Below are positions 31,580 to 40,983 of a DNA stretch of 64,000 nt, one piece after another. Position numbers and translations under genes: made by a program. Source of the stretch: Tepidisphaeraceae bacterium. Its GTDB lineage: Bacteria > Planctomycetota > Phycisphaerae > Tepidisphaerales > Tepidisphaeraceae. Position 1 is the stretch's first letter; each line of letters opens with the position of its first letter. The DNA is taken from positions 55,204 through 119,203 of the forward strand of contig DASYHQ010000007.1 of assembly GCA_035998445.1 (NCBI GenBank), in the 5' to 3' direction. The notes below the pieces were generated by a model. The model did no database searches. It had not been told where the DNA came from and worked only from the letters and a program-made list of their open reading frames with translations.

Positions 31580-31987
31580 ATGATTCTCGGTCTGCATCAC
31601 GCACAGTTCACCATTCCCCCCGAAGGCGAGGCCGAGGCCCGCACGTATTACCTCGAGCTGCTGGGCCTGAAGGAAATCCCCAAGCCCGACAACCTGCGCC
31701 GCGGCGGGTTCTGGATGCTCGTGGGCGCACGCGAGGTGCACGTGGGCACGCAGGAGGGGGGCAACCGCTTCCAGCTGCGCTCGCACTTCGCGTACGAGGT
31801 GGACGACCTGGCCAACTGGCGCCGCAAGATTGCCGGCGCTGGCTTCGGCATTGAGGAACCACCGCCGTTCGACGGGCACATTCGCTTCCACACGCGCGAC
31901 CCGTTCGGCAACCTGGTCGAATTCATCCAGCGCGTCGGATCGAACGCCACCTCGGCGTCCGGCATCGAATGGGACATGCGGGAGTGA
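31580..31987 (+). CDS. VOC (glyoxalase-like) family protein 2
   Basis: 135 aa from MILGLHHAQFTIP; an upstream extension to 31541 lies in repeat DNA. Pattern as in the neighbour: YYLELLGLKEIPKP, GGFWMLVGAREVHVG, HFAYEVDDLANW and RFHTRDPFGNLVEFIQR. It shares the RDPFGN(Q/L)VEF end with the upstream VOC protein and is probably an old tandem duplicate. Function unknown; likely a small metal-binding dimer. Confidence 0.8.
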   Translation: MILGLHHAQFTIPPEGEAEARTYYLELLGLKEIPKPDNLRRGGFWMLVGAREVHVGTQEGGNRFQLRSHFAYEVDDLANWRRKIAGAGFGIEEPPPFDGHIRFHTRDPFGNLVEFIQRVGSNATSASGIEWDMRE

Positions 31988-32076
31988 AGACGCGGCAGGG
32001 GCTAAACCGACGGACGAATACCGGTCGACCTTGGCACTGCTTAGCAGATCATTCTAAGTCGCCCAGACCTCAACGT

Positions 32077-32177
32077 TGTCATCCCGAAGGGAGCGGTAGC
32101 GACCTGAGGGATCGGCACGCGGACGGTTCTCGCCACTTAAGATCCCTCGAGTCGCTACCGCTCCGCTCGGGATGACA
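32077..32177. repeat. Family B hairpin repeat, GGGAGCGGTAGCGACC variant
   Basis: Left arm TGTCATCCCGAAGGGAGCGG and right arm CCGCTCCGCTCGGGATGACA, with GAGGGATC and GATCCCTC inside. The variable segment next to the ends differs from the copies at 25037 and 42387, which carry GGCTTGCC. Confidence 0.85.
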
Positions 32178-32215
32178 GTTAGTTCCGGACACGCGCGAAC
32201 CGGTAAACACTGCCT

Positions 32216-32376
32216 AGAGCGTGTTATGCACTTTCCAGCTCAGAAACTGGCTTGGGTGCCACGGTTTGGTACTCCAAGCCGTGCCGGTACACGCAGACAC
32301 GGCTTGGAATACCAAACCGTGGCACCCAGCGTCGTCACGCCTGCGTTACTGGCCCCCAAAGTGCATAACACGCTCT
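32216..32376. mobile_element. MITE-like non-autonomous element with 19-bp terminal inverted repeats
   Basis: The ends AGAGCGTGTTATGCACTTT (32216-32234) and AAAGTGCATAACACGCTCT (32358-32376) are perfect inverted copies and 161 bp apart outside to outside. TA is present at both borders, consistent with a TA target duplication (IS630/Tc1-mariner style). Inside is a second inverted repeat, TGGGTGCCACGGTTTGGTA with TACCAAACCGTGGCACCCA. It encodes nothing credible. Parent transposase is not in the window. Confidence 0.7.
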
Positions 32377-32481
32377 AAGTCCACTGCCGTCGGTAGACAT
32401 CGTCATCCCGTAGCGATACCACAAAGTCCGCCCCCGCACTTGCTTCCAATCAGGGGCGTCCCGCTTACAATCGGACGGACG

Positions 32482-33363
32482 ATGTCCGCGCCGCCCACCC
32501 CGTTTCTGGATGTGCCCACGCTGCTCGAACGCAGCAGTGAACGGCCGCGCGCGCCGCTGGTCGGCTACTTCGTCGCGGGCATGCTGCTGGTCATCCTGCT
32601 CATGGGCTACTTCTCGGCCACGGGCAGCACGGTGGGCGAGAGCGTCAGCGCGCTGCTGCCGTTGATCGTGCTCCTGCTGGTGGGTGGGGCGGCGGCCAGC
32701 TCGTTCAGCAACGTGCGCCGGCACCGTGCGGAACAACGGCAGCTGGAGGCGATCGAGGAGTTCGTGCAACTGCGGAACTGGCCCGCCGCCGGGATGGCGC
32801 TGGATGGCCTGCTGCTCGCGCCACCGCGCAGCGCGGGGATTCGCGTGCAGGGGCTGATCTACCTCGCCAGCGTGCTCGCCCGCTATGGCCGATACGAGGA
32901 CGCGATCAGCGTGCACAGCTACCTGCTGGAACACGTGCCGCTGGACCCCGGCACGCACTACGGCCTGGGCGTGGGGCGCACGATGGCGATGCTGCACGAG
33001 GATCACCTGTTCGACGCCGACCGCGCGATTGGCGAACTTCGCCGCCTGGGTGACCGTGAGGACTCGGCGGGCCTGGCGCTGATTGAGATCTACCGCGACG
33101 TGAAGACCGGTCATCCCGCCGAGGCGATCGCGCTCTTCGAGCAGCGGTCGGCGATGCTGCGCGACAAGCTTGGGCATCGGGTGGGCGACGCGTACGCGCT
33201 GGTCGCGCGCGCGTACGACCAGATGGGCAACGACGAGCAGGCGCGCCTCGCGTGGCGCCGCGCGACACTTTTGGCGCCCGCGATCGAGCTGACCCGCCGT
33301 TATCCCAATGTTGCGCCAACGGCGGCGAAATACGAACCGGCCCCCGCGCCGCAGGGAATGTAG
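32482..33363 (+). CDS. Membrane-anchored TPR-like protein
   Basis: 293 aa from MSAPPTPFLD; the upstream frame runs through the MITE-like element and was rejected. Two transmembrane helices (about residues 28-48 and 58-80; the second begins VSALLPLIVLLLVGG) are followed by a soluble helical region of tetratricopeptide-like pairs (NWPAAGMALDGLLLAP; YGRYEDAISVHSYLLEHVP; GNDEQARLAWRRATLLAPA). It begins a six-gene same-strand run of envelope proteins. Likely a scaffold or interaction protein in the inner membrane; no family name can be given. Confidence 0.75.
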   Translation: MSAPPTPFLDVPTLLERSSERPRAPLVGYFVAGMLLVILLMGYFSATGSTVGESVSALLPLIVLLLVGGAAASSFSNVRRHRAEQRQLEAIEEFVQLRNWPAAGMALDGLLLAPPRSAGIRVQGLIYLASVLARYGRYEDAISVHSYLLEHVPLDPGTHYGLGVGRTMAMLHEDHLFDADRAIGELRRLGDREDSAGLALIEIYRDVKTGHPAEAIALFEQRSAMLRDKLGHRVGDAYALVARAYDQMGNDEQARLAWRRATLLAPAIELTRRYPNVAPTAAKYEPAPAPQGM

Positions 33364-33408
33364 GCTGGTGGCGGATAGCCGACAATTCGCAGAATTACGA
33401 CGAAACGC

Positions 33409-34227
33409 ATGGAAACGACCGTAGAATCGAGCTATCCACCCCTTAGCGCACGCAGCGCAATCGCGCGGTTGCGCCGCGACCTCGCGCTTGGCGCAGCGCT
33501 TAAGGCAGTATTGGGGACGGTGCTGATCGTCGCGATGCTGTTCGGCGACGACGCCGTCCGCACCGCCGCGTTCTTCGCCGTGGGCGCCGCCTGGGTCGCC
33601 CTCACCCTCGGCAGCCGCCGCGGCACCGCGCTGGCCGCCGGCTCGTCCTCCTTGATCGCCGCCGGCATGTACGACGCCGCCGAGGTGCAGCTGTCACAGG
33701 CGCTGCGGGGCTTCAGCCTGTTCCGATCGACCAAGCTGCTCGGCCTGCACCACCTGGCCCTCCTGCGCCACGCCCAGCGCCGCTGGGACGAGTCGGCCGA
33801 CCTGTCGCGCGCACTGCTCGGGCATCGCCTCGGGCCGCTAAAGGGGCTGGCCCGCTCGGCCCAGCTGATGCTGGCGGGCGCATCGGTGAACGTCGGCGAC
33901 CTGCCGACCGCCTACCGCACGCTGTCGCAGCTCTACGCAGAGCGGCTGTCGCTCGGCGAGTCCCTGCATCTGCTACGGACGCAAACCGAATACGAAGCAC
34001 GCATTGGCGCGTGGCCGTCGCTAATGCAGAACATCCCGGTAAAGGTGCAGCTGGCCGAGCTGATGCCCGCTAACGACGCCGCGATGGTGCAGGCCCTGTG
34101 GGCGCTGGCTGCACGCAAGACGGGGCAGAACGAATGGGAACAATGGCTCTGCAGCCGGGCCGCCCTCGTGGGCGACGTGCAGGAGATGACCGCACGGCAA
34201 CCGATGCTGCGCGAGCTGTGGGCGTGA
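33409..34227 (+). CDS. Membrane-anchored helical-repeat protein
   Basis: 272 aa. Two hydrophobic helices (about residues 27-45 and 52-68: AVLGTVLIVAMLFGDD; TAAFFAVGAAWVALTLG) precede a TPR-like soluble part (AGMYDAAEVQLSQALRGF; RRWDESADLSRALLGHRL). The layout, two N-terminal membrane helices plus helical repeats, is the same as that of the gene 45 bp upstream, so the pair may be diverged paralogues working together. No enzymatic motif. The ATG at 33409 is the first in frame; no strong ribosome site. Confidence 0.72.
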   Translation: METTVESSYPPLSARSAIARLRRDLALGAALKAVLGTVLIVAMLFGDDAVRTAAFFAVGAAWVALTLGSRRGTALAAGSSSLIAAGMYDAAEVQLSQALRGFSLFRSTKLLGLHHLALLRHAQRRWDESADLSRALLGHRLGPLKGLARSAQLMLAGASVNVGDLPTAYRTLSQLYAERLSLGESLHLLRTQTEYEARIGAWPSLMQNIPVKVQLAELMPANDAAMVQALWALAARKTGQNEWEQWLCSRAALVGDVQEMTARQPMLRELWA

Positions 34228-34250
34228 CGATTTTTCGAACGGAGCAGACG

Positions 34251-34553
34251 ATGCGATCATGGACGATCGTCCTCGGGGCAATGGCGACGGTGGGGCTGAT
34301 GATGACGGCCCTGTGGGGCTGGCAGAACGCGTCGGTGCTGGTCAGCGAATGGTCGCGCCCCGACATCGCCACGTACGCCGTGCGATGTGCCGCGGTCGCG
34401 CTGGCGGCGGCGGCGCAGTTGGTCGTCCTGCTCTGCGTCGTCGGTCGGGCGTTTTCGCCCGGTCGGGCCGACACGGTCGCCGGCGTGCTGGCGGCGGCGG
34501 TGTGTGGGGTCTCCGGCGTCAGCGCTGTCGCCCTGACGCTCGTTGGCCGATAA
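34251..34553 (+). CDS. Small three-helix membrane protein
   Basis: 100 aa from MRSWTIVLGAMATVG, with GGAG six bases upstream; a longer frame from 34098 overlaps the previous gene and was rejected. Three hydrophobic stretches (IVLGAMATVGLMMTALWGW; AVALAAAAQLVVLLCVVG; GVLAAAVCGVSGVSAVALTLV) fill nearly the whole protein. It sits 23 bp after one envelope gene and 67 bp before the next, which supports an operon. Function unknown. Confidence 0.68.
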   Translation: MRSWTIVLGAMATVGLMMTALWGWQNASVLVSEWSRPDIATYAVRCAAVALAAAAQLVVLLCVVGRAFSPGRADTVAGVLAAAVCGVSGVSAVALTLVGR

Positions 34554-34620
34554 CAGAGGAACGGGGGCCAACCGCTGGCCCGCGCGAAACGAAGTTCCGC
34601 ATCACGCAAGAAGGAAGCTC

Positions 34621-37119
34621 ATGCCAAGAATCGGTCCCGTGCTCACCCCCGTGATGGCACTTCTGCTCGCGACGTCCCCCCTGGCGATGGCGCAGGACGC
34701 CGTTACTGACACCGCCACCGAAACGTCGTCGGCCGCGCCCACCGCATCACCGGCCGCCATCGACCCCGCCCAAGCCGCGGCCGACGCGCTGCTGGCCCAG
34801 CGCATCGCCGGCCTCGGGTACGACTTGCTCCGGTCCACCACACCCACGCCGGCCGTGTGGCGTCAGGCCGCTGCGCTGCAGGCGGCGGCACACAAGCTCG
34901 ACCCGCGCGACCCGCAACATCCGAAGCTGCAGGCGGAGGCGCTAATTCACGCCGGTGACATGGAAGGCGCGATCGCTGCATTGCGGGCCTACCGGCAGCT
35001 CGTGCCCGGCGACCAGTTCGCGCAGGTACGGTTGATCGATTTGTACACCACGCGCTTCCAGGTCGCCGAGAAGCGGCTGGCCTACCTCGTCTCGATCCTG
35101 GACAACCCGACGATCCCGCCCGAGGTGCGCTCGTACGCCGCCCACAACGCCGGGCTGCTGCACCGCGAGCGATCGCAGATGGCGCAGGCCAAGGCGATGT
35201 TCGAGCAGGCGCTGCGATTGAACCCGCTCAACAGCGCCGCGCTGCGCGACAACTACGCGATGACGAGCGACACCGCCACGCCCGCCGAGCGCGTCGGCAT
35301 GCTATTGCGGATGATGCGCGCCAACCCGGTGGATTCCGCCGGTGCGACCGAGCTGGCCGGCGTGCTTGCCGATGCGGGCCTCGTTCGGCCGTCGCTCGAC
35401 TGGTACGGGTTCGCGGTGCGGGTGTTGAACCGGCAGGAGATGTCACCGTCGCAGGCGTTCGTCGCCGCGTACGCCGCCCAGTTCCTGCTCGCCGATCGCC
35501 CGGACGACGCTGACGGTCTGGCGCGGCAGCTGCTGAGCGTTGATCCCGCCGACGTCAACGCGCTGTTGGTCCGGCTGCTCGCAAATCGCAACGGTGACGC
35601 CGACGAGTACACCACGCTCGTGAACGAGACCGGCGCGCTGCTGCGCGGCCGCGTGCTGACGACGCGACAGACCGATGCGACCACGCGCCCGACCGTCGCG
35701 CCGTTGGACGGGCCACTGCCCGATTTGTCGGAAGACATCTCCGCCGCCGCCGAACCCGAGAATGCCGATCGTCGGCGGGCCCTCATCAGTGCGCTGGGCG
35801 ACCTGGCGTGGTTCCAGCTGTACTTCGCCAACCGCCCGGACGACGCCGCCAAAACGATCGATGCTTTGTCCAAGCTGGCGTCGGAAGACAGCGTGACGCT
35901 GGCCCGGCTGCAGGGTTGGCTGTTGCTGGTGCAGAAGCGCCCGCAGGAGGCAACCGTGAAGCTCAGCGCCGTCGCCGACCGCGACCCGATCGCGGCGCTC
36001 GGGCTGGCACGCATTAAGCTGGCCGATCCCGCGACCAAGGCCGAGGGCCTGACTGCCGGGCGCGACGCGGTCGCGCGGGCCAGCTCGGGGCTGCTCGGCG
36101 CGATCGTGTGGGACGGCGTGAAAGAGTTCGGCGTGAAGCGCCCCAGCGACAACGGCGCTGAGATGATCATGTCGCAGCTGGACAAGTTCCCCCGGCAATG
36201 GCTGTCGATCATCGACGAACCGCAGACCTTCTACACGCTGCGCGGCGAACCGCTGCGCGGCACGCACGCGTATGGCGAACCGATGTTCGCGCGCATCACG
36301 CTCGTCAACCAGAGCGAGTTCGACATCGCGGTCGGTCCGGACGGCGTGCTGAAGCCGGACCTTTGGTTCAACGCGCAGCTGCGCGGCATGGTGCAGGAAC
36401 AACTGACGGGCGTCACCTACGACCGGCTGTCGGACGTAATGGTGCTGCGCGCCAAGCAGAGCGTGACCCAGGACGTGCGCATCGACCGCGGGCCGCTGGC
36501 GACCCTGCTGGCGTCGAACCCGACGCCGTCGGTGCAGGCGTTCGTCTCGGTCGTCACTAACCCGGTCGCCACAGAGCGCGGCATCGAACCCGGGGCCGCT
36601 GGCACACGCGTGTCGTTCCCGCGCATCTTTGCCCGCAGCCCGTTCCCCATCAACAACGAGCAGTCGCGCGGCCAGTTGGTCGCGTCGCTGAACGGGTCGT
36701 CGCCCACCGACAAGTTCAACGCGCTGGAACTGATCGGCGGCATCGTCTCGTCCGTCCGCAAGGCAAGCGTTCCAGAGGGCGATCAGGCCCAGGCCAACGC
36801 GATGCTGCAGCAATGGACCAACCTGATCGGTCAGATCCGCAACGACTCGACCAACGCCATCGCCAGTTGGGCTTGGTATCTCTCGACCGCAGCCGAGAAG
36901 GACGATGAGCAGGCCCGCAGCATGCGCGCGATGCTGTCGAGTGAAATCTGGACCACGCGACTGCTAGGCGCCATGTCGACCGATCCGTTGGGCGATGCCC
37001 GATCCGCCGCCCTACAGAAGATGGCGGCCGAGGACCCGGAGCCGATCCTGCAACGCCTGGCCGCCGCTATGCTGGCGGCGAACGCCAGCACGACCCAACC
37101 GGCCGCGGCCGGGGAATAG
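34621..37119 (+). CDS. Large secreted TPR-repeat protein
   Basis: 832 aa from MPRIGPVLTPVM with AAGGA upstream; the signal peptide is cleaved near LAMAQDA. Helical repeats run across residues about 60-480 (for example QAKAMFEQALRLNPLNSAAL), then a mixed alpha/beta region (about 490-700) without a known domain, then more helices. The C-terminus ends in low-complexity Ala/Thr. It is the largest member of the envelope gene run and probably a periplasmic scaffold. No catalytic motif was found. Similar very long TPR proteins are common in planctomycetes. Confidence 0.75.
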   Translation: MPRIGPVLTPVMALLLATSPLAMAQDAVTDTATETSSAAPTASPAAIDPAQAAADALLAQRIAGLGYDLLRSTTPTPAVWRQAAALQAAAHKLDPRDPQHPKLQAEALIHAGDMEGAIAALRAYRQLVPGDQFAQVRLIDLYTTRFQVAEKRLAYLVSILDNPTIPPEVRSYAAHNAGLLHRERSQMAQAKAMFEQALRLNPLNSAALRDNYAMTSDTATPAERVGMLLRMMRANPVDSAGATELAGVLADAGLVRPSLDWYGFAVRVLNRQEMSPSQAFVAAYAAQFLLADRPDDADGLARQLLSVDPADVNALLVRLLANRNGDADEYTTLVNETGALLRGRVLTTRQTDATTRPTVAPLDGPLPDLSEDISAAAEPENADRRRALISALGDLAWFQLYFANRPDDAAKTIDALSKLASEDSVTLARLQGWLLLVQKRPQEATVKLSAVADRDPIAALGLARIKLADPATKAEGLTAGRDAVARASSGLLGAIVWDGVKEFGVKRPSDNGAEMIMSQLDKFPRQWLSIIDEPQTFYTLRGEPLRGTHAYGEPMFARITLVNQSEFDIAVGPDGVLKPDLWFNAQLRGMVQEQLTGVTYDRLSDVMVLRAKQSVTQDVRIDRGPLATLLASNPTPSVQAFVSVVTNPVATERGIEPGAAGTRVSFPRIFARSPFPINNEQSRGQLVASLNGSSPTDKFNALELIGGIVSSVRKASVPEGDQAQANAMLQQWTNLIGQIRNDSTNAIASWAWYLSTAAEKDDEQARSMRAMLSSEIWTTRLLGAMSTDPLGDARSAALQKMAAEDPEPILQRLAAAMLAANASTTQPAAAGE

Positions 37120-37324
37120 GCAGTATTTTGGCCCCTATGCCGCCACGCCGGCAGGGGGATCAGGCTGCGGGCTCGCGACGGACCTATAGTTCTCGGACCG
37201 TCGTCAAGACCGACCCAATTTGACACGCGCCCAAGGCGTCGTCACAATCGTCAACTGGCGGATCATCCAGCCCTTGCGACGGGGCGCAACTCCCTGTCGT
37301 CACACGCAATTGGAGAAGACATCA

Positions 37325-38956
37325 ATGCGGAAACTGCAGGTTCGACTGGCGGCGCTCGTGGGTCTGCTTCCCCTGGCGGGAATGATCGGCGGTTGCGATT
37401 CGGCGACCGGTCAGGCCGATGCCGATGTCGCGCAGTTGATCGCCGAAGCTGAAAAGGCCAATCAGCCCGGCCGCATTCCGGCGCTCGTGAAGGCGTCGCA
37501 GGTCGACGGCGCCAGCGCCGCGGCGAAGGTGAACGTGCACGATCTGCTGGGCGACGAGGAACTCGCCGCTGCCCGCATCGCCAGCGCCGAGGCCGGCGGT
37601 AACGCCGCCACGATCGCGCAGCTCGTCGCCGATATCAACCGCATGAACGCCAGCGTTGCCGACGCCCAGCGCACGCTGGAAAACCTGCAGAAGATGGAAC
37701 CGGTCGAGCCAAAGCAGTCGATCGCGACGAAGGTGCAGGAGATGCGCGAGGGTGAGGATGGCGTGTGGGTGCCGCCCCTGCGAGCGCTGACGGCCGTCAA
37801 GTCGAGCGCCACCGAACTGCAGCAGAAGATCGGCGACGCCGAGGGTCAGATCAGCCAGCTGAACGAGCAGCGCACCGCGGCCCTAACCGAGGCCGAGCAG
37901 TTGCAGCAGCAGTCGACGGCCGCCACCGGCCGCGAGGCGGTCGACCTGTACAAGCGTGCCAGCACGAAGCGCAAGGAAGCGATGGACCTCGTCGCCCAGG
38001 CGGACGTCCTCAGCGCCAGCCTGATCCCGCTTCGCCAGGATCTGGCGATCGCCCAGGCCCAGGAAAAGCTGCGGGCCGAGTCGGTGCAGCACTTCGAACA
38101 GCAAGGCAGCACGATCGATCAAGGTTGGACCGAGGTGCAGGCCGCTGGGACGCAGTTGAAGGACGCAACGCAGCAGATCGTCTCGGGGGACGGTACCGGG
38201 GCTGGTTCGATTGAGAAGACGTCGTCGGCGCTGGCCACAGAGGTGGATGAATTCGAGAAGAACCTGCGGATCGCCAACGACCATTATGACAACGCCGTCA
38301 ACCATTACGGTCTAGCCGCGCAGAACGCGCAGACGGTCAACAGCGATCTGACGTCGCGCATCACCGCGGCCCAGGACGCGCCCGAGGTGACGGCCCTCAA
38401 GGCGCAGCAGAACACGTTCACACCGGCCGGCTTCAACCTGCAGAAGGGCATTGCCCAACAGGAACTGGCGATATTGCTCAGCCGACAGGCGCAGCTGGCA
38501 ACCGCGCGTGCGACGGCGCTAACCGAGCTTGCTCCCGTACTGACCAAAGGGGGTTACGAGGTGCCCGCCGGCGCCCGTGCTGATGGCCTGGCAGACGCCG
38601 CCAAGGCCGCCGTCGAGAAGGCCAACACGGAGTTCGGAAGTGCCGTCGAGACGCTGACGACGGTCTCGCAAGCGGGAGGATCAACCCCCGGTGCCCGCAG
38701 CGCCAAGACGGCTGCGGGCGTGAGCCTGATGCTGACCGAGTACGCCTGGAGCCAGTTCGCCGCCGCGGTTGGCGATACCGCCGCCGCCCAATCGCACCTT
38801 GCCGCGGCCCGCGCGGCCCGCACGGAAGTGACGCAGGAGGGCAGCGTCGCGCTGCCTGCCTTGCCCCCGGACCTCGCCATTCCCACCGCTGCCCCCGCGG
38901 CGCCCGGTGCCCCGGGCGCCCCTGCGACGCCACCGGCCACGCCACCGGCGAGCTAG
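37325..38956 (+). CDS. Coiled-coil lipoprotein
   Basis: 543 aa from MRKLQVRLAALVG; the hydrophobic leader ends in a lipobox-like GMIGGC, so Cys-24 is probably lipidated. Most of the rest is long helical coiled coil rich in Ala, Gln and Glu (QLNEQRTAALTEAEQLQQQS), with a Pro/Ala tail (about 520-543: PAAPGAPGAP). No enzymatic domain. It follows the TPR protein by 205 bp and precedes a DUF4056-like lipoprotein. A periplasmic structural role is inferred from composition only. Confidence 0.75.
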   Translation: MRKLQVRLAALVGLLPLAGMIGGCDSATGQADADVAQLIAEAEKANQPGRIPALVKASQVDGASAAAKVNVHDLLGDEELAAARIASAEAGGNAATIAQLVADINRMNASVADAQRTLENLQKMEPVEPKQSIATKVQEMREGEDGVWVPPLRALTAVKSSATELQQKIGDAEGQISQLNEQRTAALTEAEQLQQQSTAATGREAVDLYKRASTKRKEAMDLVAQADVLSASLIPLRQDLAIAQAQEKLRAESVQHFEQQGSTIDQGWTEVQAAGTQLKDATQQIVSGDGTGAGSIEKTSSALATEVDEFEKNLRIANDHYDNAVNHYGLAAQNAQTVNSDLTSRITAAQDAPEVTALKAQQNTFTPAGFNLQKGIAQQELAILLSRQAQLATARATALTELAPVLTKGGYEVPAGARADGLADAAKAAVEKANTEFGSAVETLTTVSQAGGSTPGARSAKTAAGVSLMLTEYAWSQFAAAVGDTAAAQSHLAAARAARTEVTQEGSVALPALPPDLAIPTAAPAAPGAPGAPATPPATPPAS

Positions 38957-38992
38957 AGGGTGTTGCGGACTTCGATTGTCGACGGAAAGACC

Positions 38993-39026
38993 GGATGCCA
39001 CGGATGGAGTACCACCCGTGGCATCC
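38993..39026. repeat. Short hairpin CCGGATGCCACGG / CCGTGGCATCCGG
   Basis: CCGGATGCCACGGATGGAG and TACCACCCGTGGCATCCGG pair around a short loop. The upstream TAGAGGGTGTTGCGGACTT (38954) resembles the end of the MITE-like element at 32216, so this may be a decayed relative. Confidence 0.55.
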
Positions 39027-39241
39027 GGTTTGCGCGCGACCGCTTGTACGCGCGGTTCAGGAATCGCATTTTCGCGGCAGGAGCGCAGCTCCGCATTCCT
39101 CTTAAGTTTGGAAAAAGCAAAGGCGCAGAACTGGAATCCTGCGCGAAGTGTGACCAATTTGAGTCACTGTTCGTTTGTCTGCATCAGTCAAAAGCAGGCC
39201 TCGGCCGCGCGACTGAGCGAACGCGCACGACGCCGGAGATC

Positions 39242-40345
39242 GTGCGCTTGGGCTGTCGTCAATCGTCGCTCGCCTTCGTCATGTTGCTCGCGTTGCTGGT
39301 CACTGCCGGTGGGGCGGGCGGGTGCGCGGTGCCACGATCGCGACTTGGGGCGCTGCCGTTCCACGGCATCTTCACGCTCTACTCCACCACCGACGCCAGC
39401 GACCTCGGCCGACATCGCCATGGCCGCTGGCCGCGAATGTTTCAGACTGACGAGCGCGAGCGCGGCATCATCTACACGAAACGCGCCGGCTTCCTGGACG
39501 TCGCCCACCTCCGCATCACGATCGACTGGACGCGGTATTACGTCCTGCAGGTGCGCGACGCGATGAACGCGGGCGATGCGCAGCTCACGCTGCCCGGCAT
39601 GAACAACGCAAGGCTGCACGTCGCGCTGCACTATCCGCAGACGTGGGACCAGCAGACGCCCGAGGCCCGGGCGGCGCTGGTTCAGGAAGTTTCGATCCGC
39701 ACCGGCCAGCGCTTGGCGTACCTGATGCTAACGTGGCACGAGGCCATTTCTTGGTTCGGCAATCGCACCGTTTTCTTCGTCGACGAACGCCCGTCGGCAT
39801 TCACCTACGACGATACGATGTCGCACGTCATCGGCATCCGCGTCGCCGCCCGCGCGCTGGCGGACGAATCGCGATCGTTCGACGACGCCGTGACGCTGGC
39901 GCTGTCGGACGAGCTGTGGGCACTGGGCGCCGTTTCGCCTCGGCAGACGGACGAAGCGGTGCGGGCCGTGCAGGGCCATTGGTGGGCGAATGGCCGTCCG
40001 CTTAAGCGTCACTACGATGTGGGATTGACGTCGGACGTGGTCTATCCGTGGCTGGCGCGTGATATATCGTTCGCTTCAGATCGCAAGCCAGAGCCATTCC
40101 ATCTGCCGCGATTGGATGATGTTTACGGGCAGGATTGGTCGGGCTTCTACTCGGCCGAGATTGAGCCCCGCATCTCTACGGCCAGCCGAATGCGTCAGAG
40201 CGTGGCCGGGCACCCCGAGCGGTTCTCGCACGACGAAGCGATGCCGCAATTGATGGACGTCATTCGCTCGGAGATGGACTCGCAGTTCGGCGCAGAGGTC
40301 AACGAGCCGTGGCCGGCTGGGATGACAGAGTCGGCCAAGCGTTGA
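39242..40345 (+). CDS. DUF4056-like lipoprotein
   Basis: 367 aa from a GTG at 39242 preceded by GGAG; an ATG at 39281 is the alternative but would leave no basic residues before the hydrophobic leader. The leader ends in GGAGGC, a lipobox. The mature protein has the DUF4056 look: YTKRAGFLDVAHLRITIDWT near the N-terminus, TWHEAISWFG and FTYDDTMSHVIGIRVA, then AVRAVQGHWW. The family occurs as lipoproteins in proteobacteria; its activity is unknown. It is the last gene of the plus-strand envelope run. Confidence 0.7.
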   Translation: MRLGCRQSSLAFVMLLALLVTAGGAGGCAVPRSRLGALPFHGIFTLYSTTDASDLGRHRHGRWPRMFQTDERERGIIYTKRAGFLDVAHLRITIDWTRYYVLQVRDAMNAGDAQLTLPGMNNARLHVALHYPQTWDQQTPEARAALVQEVSIRTGQRLAYLMLTWHEAISWFGNRTVFFVDERPSAFTYDDTMSHVIGIRVAARALADESRSFDDAVTLALSDELWALGAVSPRQTDEAVRAVQGHWWANGRPLKRHYDVGLTSDVVYPWLARDISFASDRKPEPFHLPRLDDVYGQDWSGFYSAEIEPRISTASRMRQSVAGHPERFSHDEAMPQLMDVIRSEMDSQFGAEVNEPWPAGMTESAKR

Positions 40346-40361
40346 GGAAGAGGGCGTGCGT

Positions 40362-40787
40362 TCATCCCGCCATGTCGAACGGCCAAGCGTCGTCGGCGTC
40401 GGCAGATTGGGGCACGAGCAGGGGGGCACCAAGGTAAAGGCGCCACTTCGAAACGAGGTCGGGATAGCGCTCCATGAAGCTCAGCCACGCCGCGTGGTGG
40501 GCGCGCAGGAAGAACGTGCGCTCGGCGACGCCGGCGGCCTCCTTCTTCAGGCTAACCAGTTCCACGTCGGTCGCCGCGAGCTTCGCTTCCAATTCTTTCA
40601 GTTTTACTGTTAGCTTTTCGTTTTCCTGGGACAGTTCATTGCGGCGGTCCTGCACCGACTTCAGCTGGGCCAGCGCGTCGTCGTACATCTTGCGCAACTG
40701 GTCGGGCTTGCGGTCGTCCTGAGCCAGTGCGGGGCACGCGATGCTCAGGAGGATCAGGAGGGACAACAGACCACGGGAACGCATCAT
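40362..40787 (-). CDS. Small secreted coiled-coil protein
   Basis: 141 aa. An N-terminal signal peptide (MMRSRGLLSLLILLS, cleavage near ALAQDD) is followed by a coiled coil (about 30-90: NELSQENEKLTVKLKELEAK) and a short C-terminal globular tail (AAWLSFMERYPDLVSKWRLY). It is read convergently to the DUF4056-like gene, 16 bp apart, and divergently from the next membrane protein. Soluble periplasmic product expected. No family recognised. Confidence 0.7.
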   Translation of the reverse strand: MMRSRGLLSLLILLSIACPALAQDDRKPDQLRKMYDDALAQLKSVQDRRNELSQENEKLTVKLKELEAKLAATDVELVSLKKEAAGVAERTFFLRAHHAAWLSFMERYPDLVSKWRLYLGAPLLVPQSADADDAWPFDMAG

Positions 40788-40983
40788 TCAGCCTCGTCGG
40801 GGAAAGGGTCGCCGCTATTCTAAACGGCGCGGCTCGCGCGGACAACGCGGCGGCACCGTCAACATCGGTCGAAGTGGCGAGGCAGTTGATGTCCACCGCA
40901 CGGCTTGCCCATCGCCCTATCGTGCGCAAAAGCATCGCCGGACCCGCGGCGGCGGTATAATCGATACGAGAGGACGCGGTTTC

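Noticed and set aside
32172..32481. In-frame upstream extension of the TPR-like gene through the MITE-like element
   Set aside because: The extra residues are translated repeat DNA; the start at 32482 gives a normal membrane-protein N-terminus.
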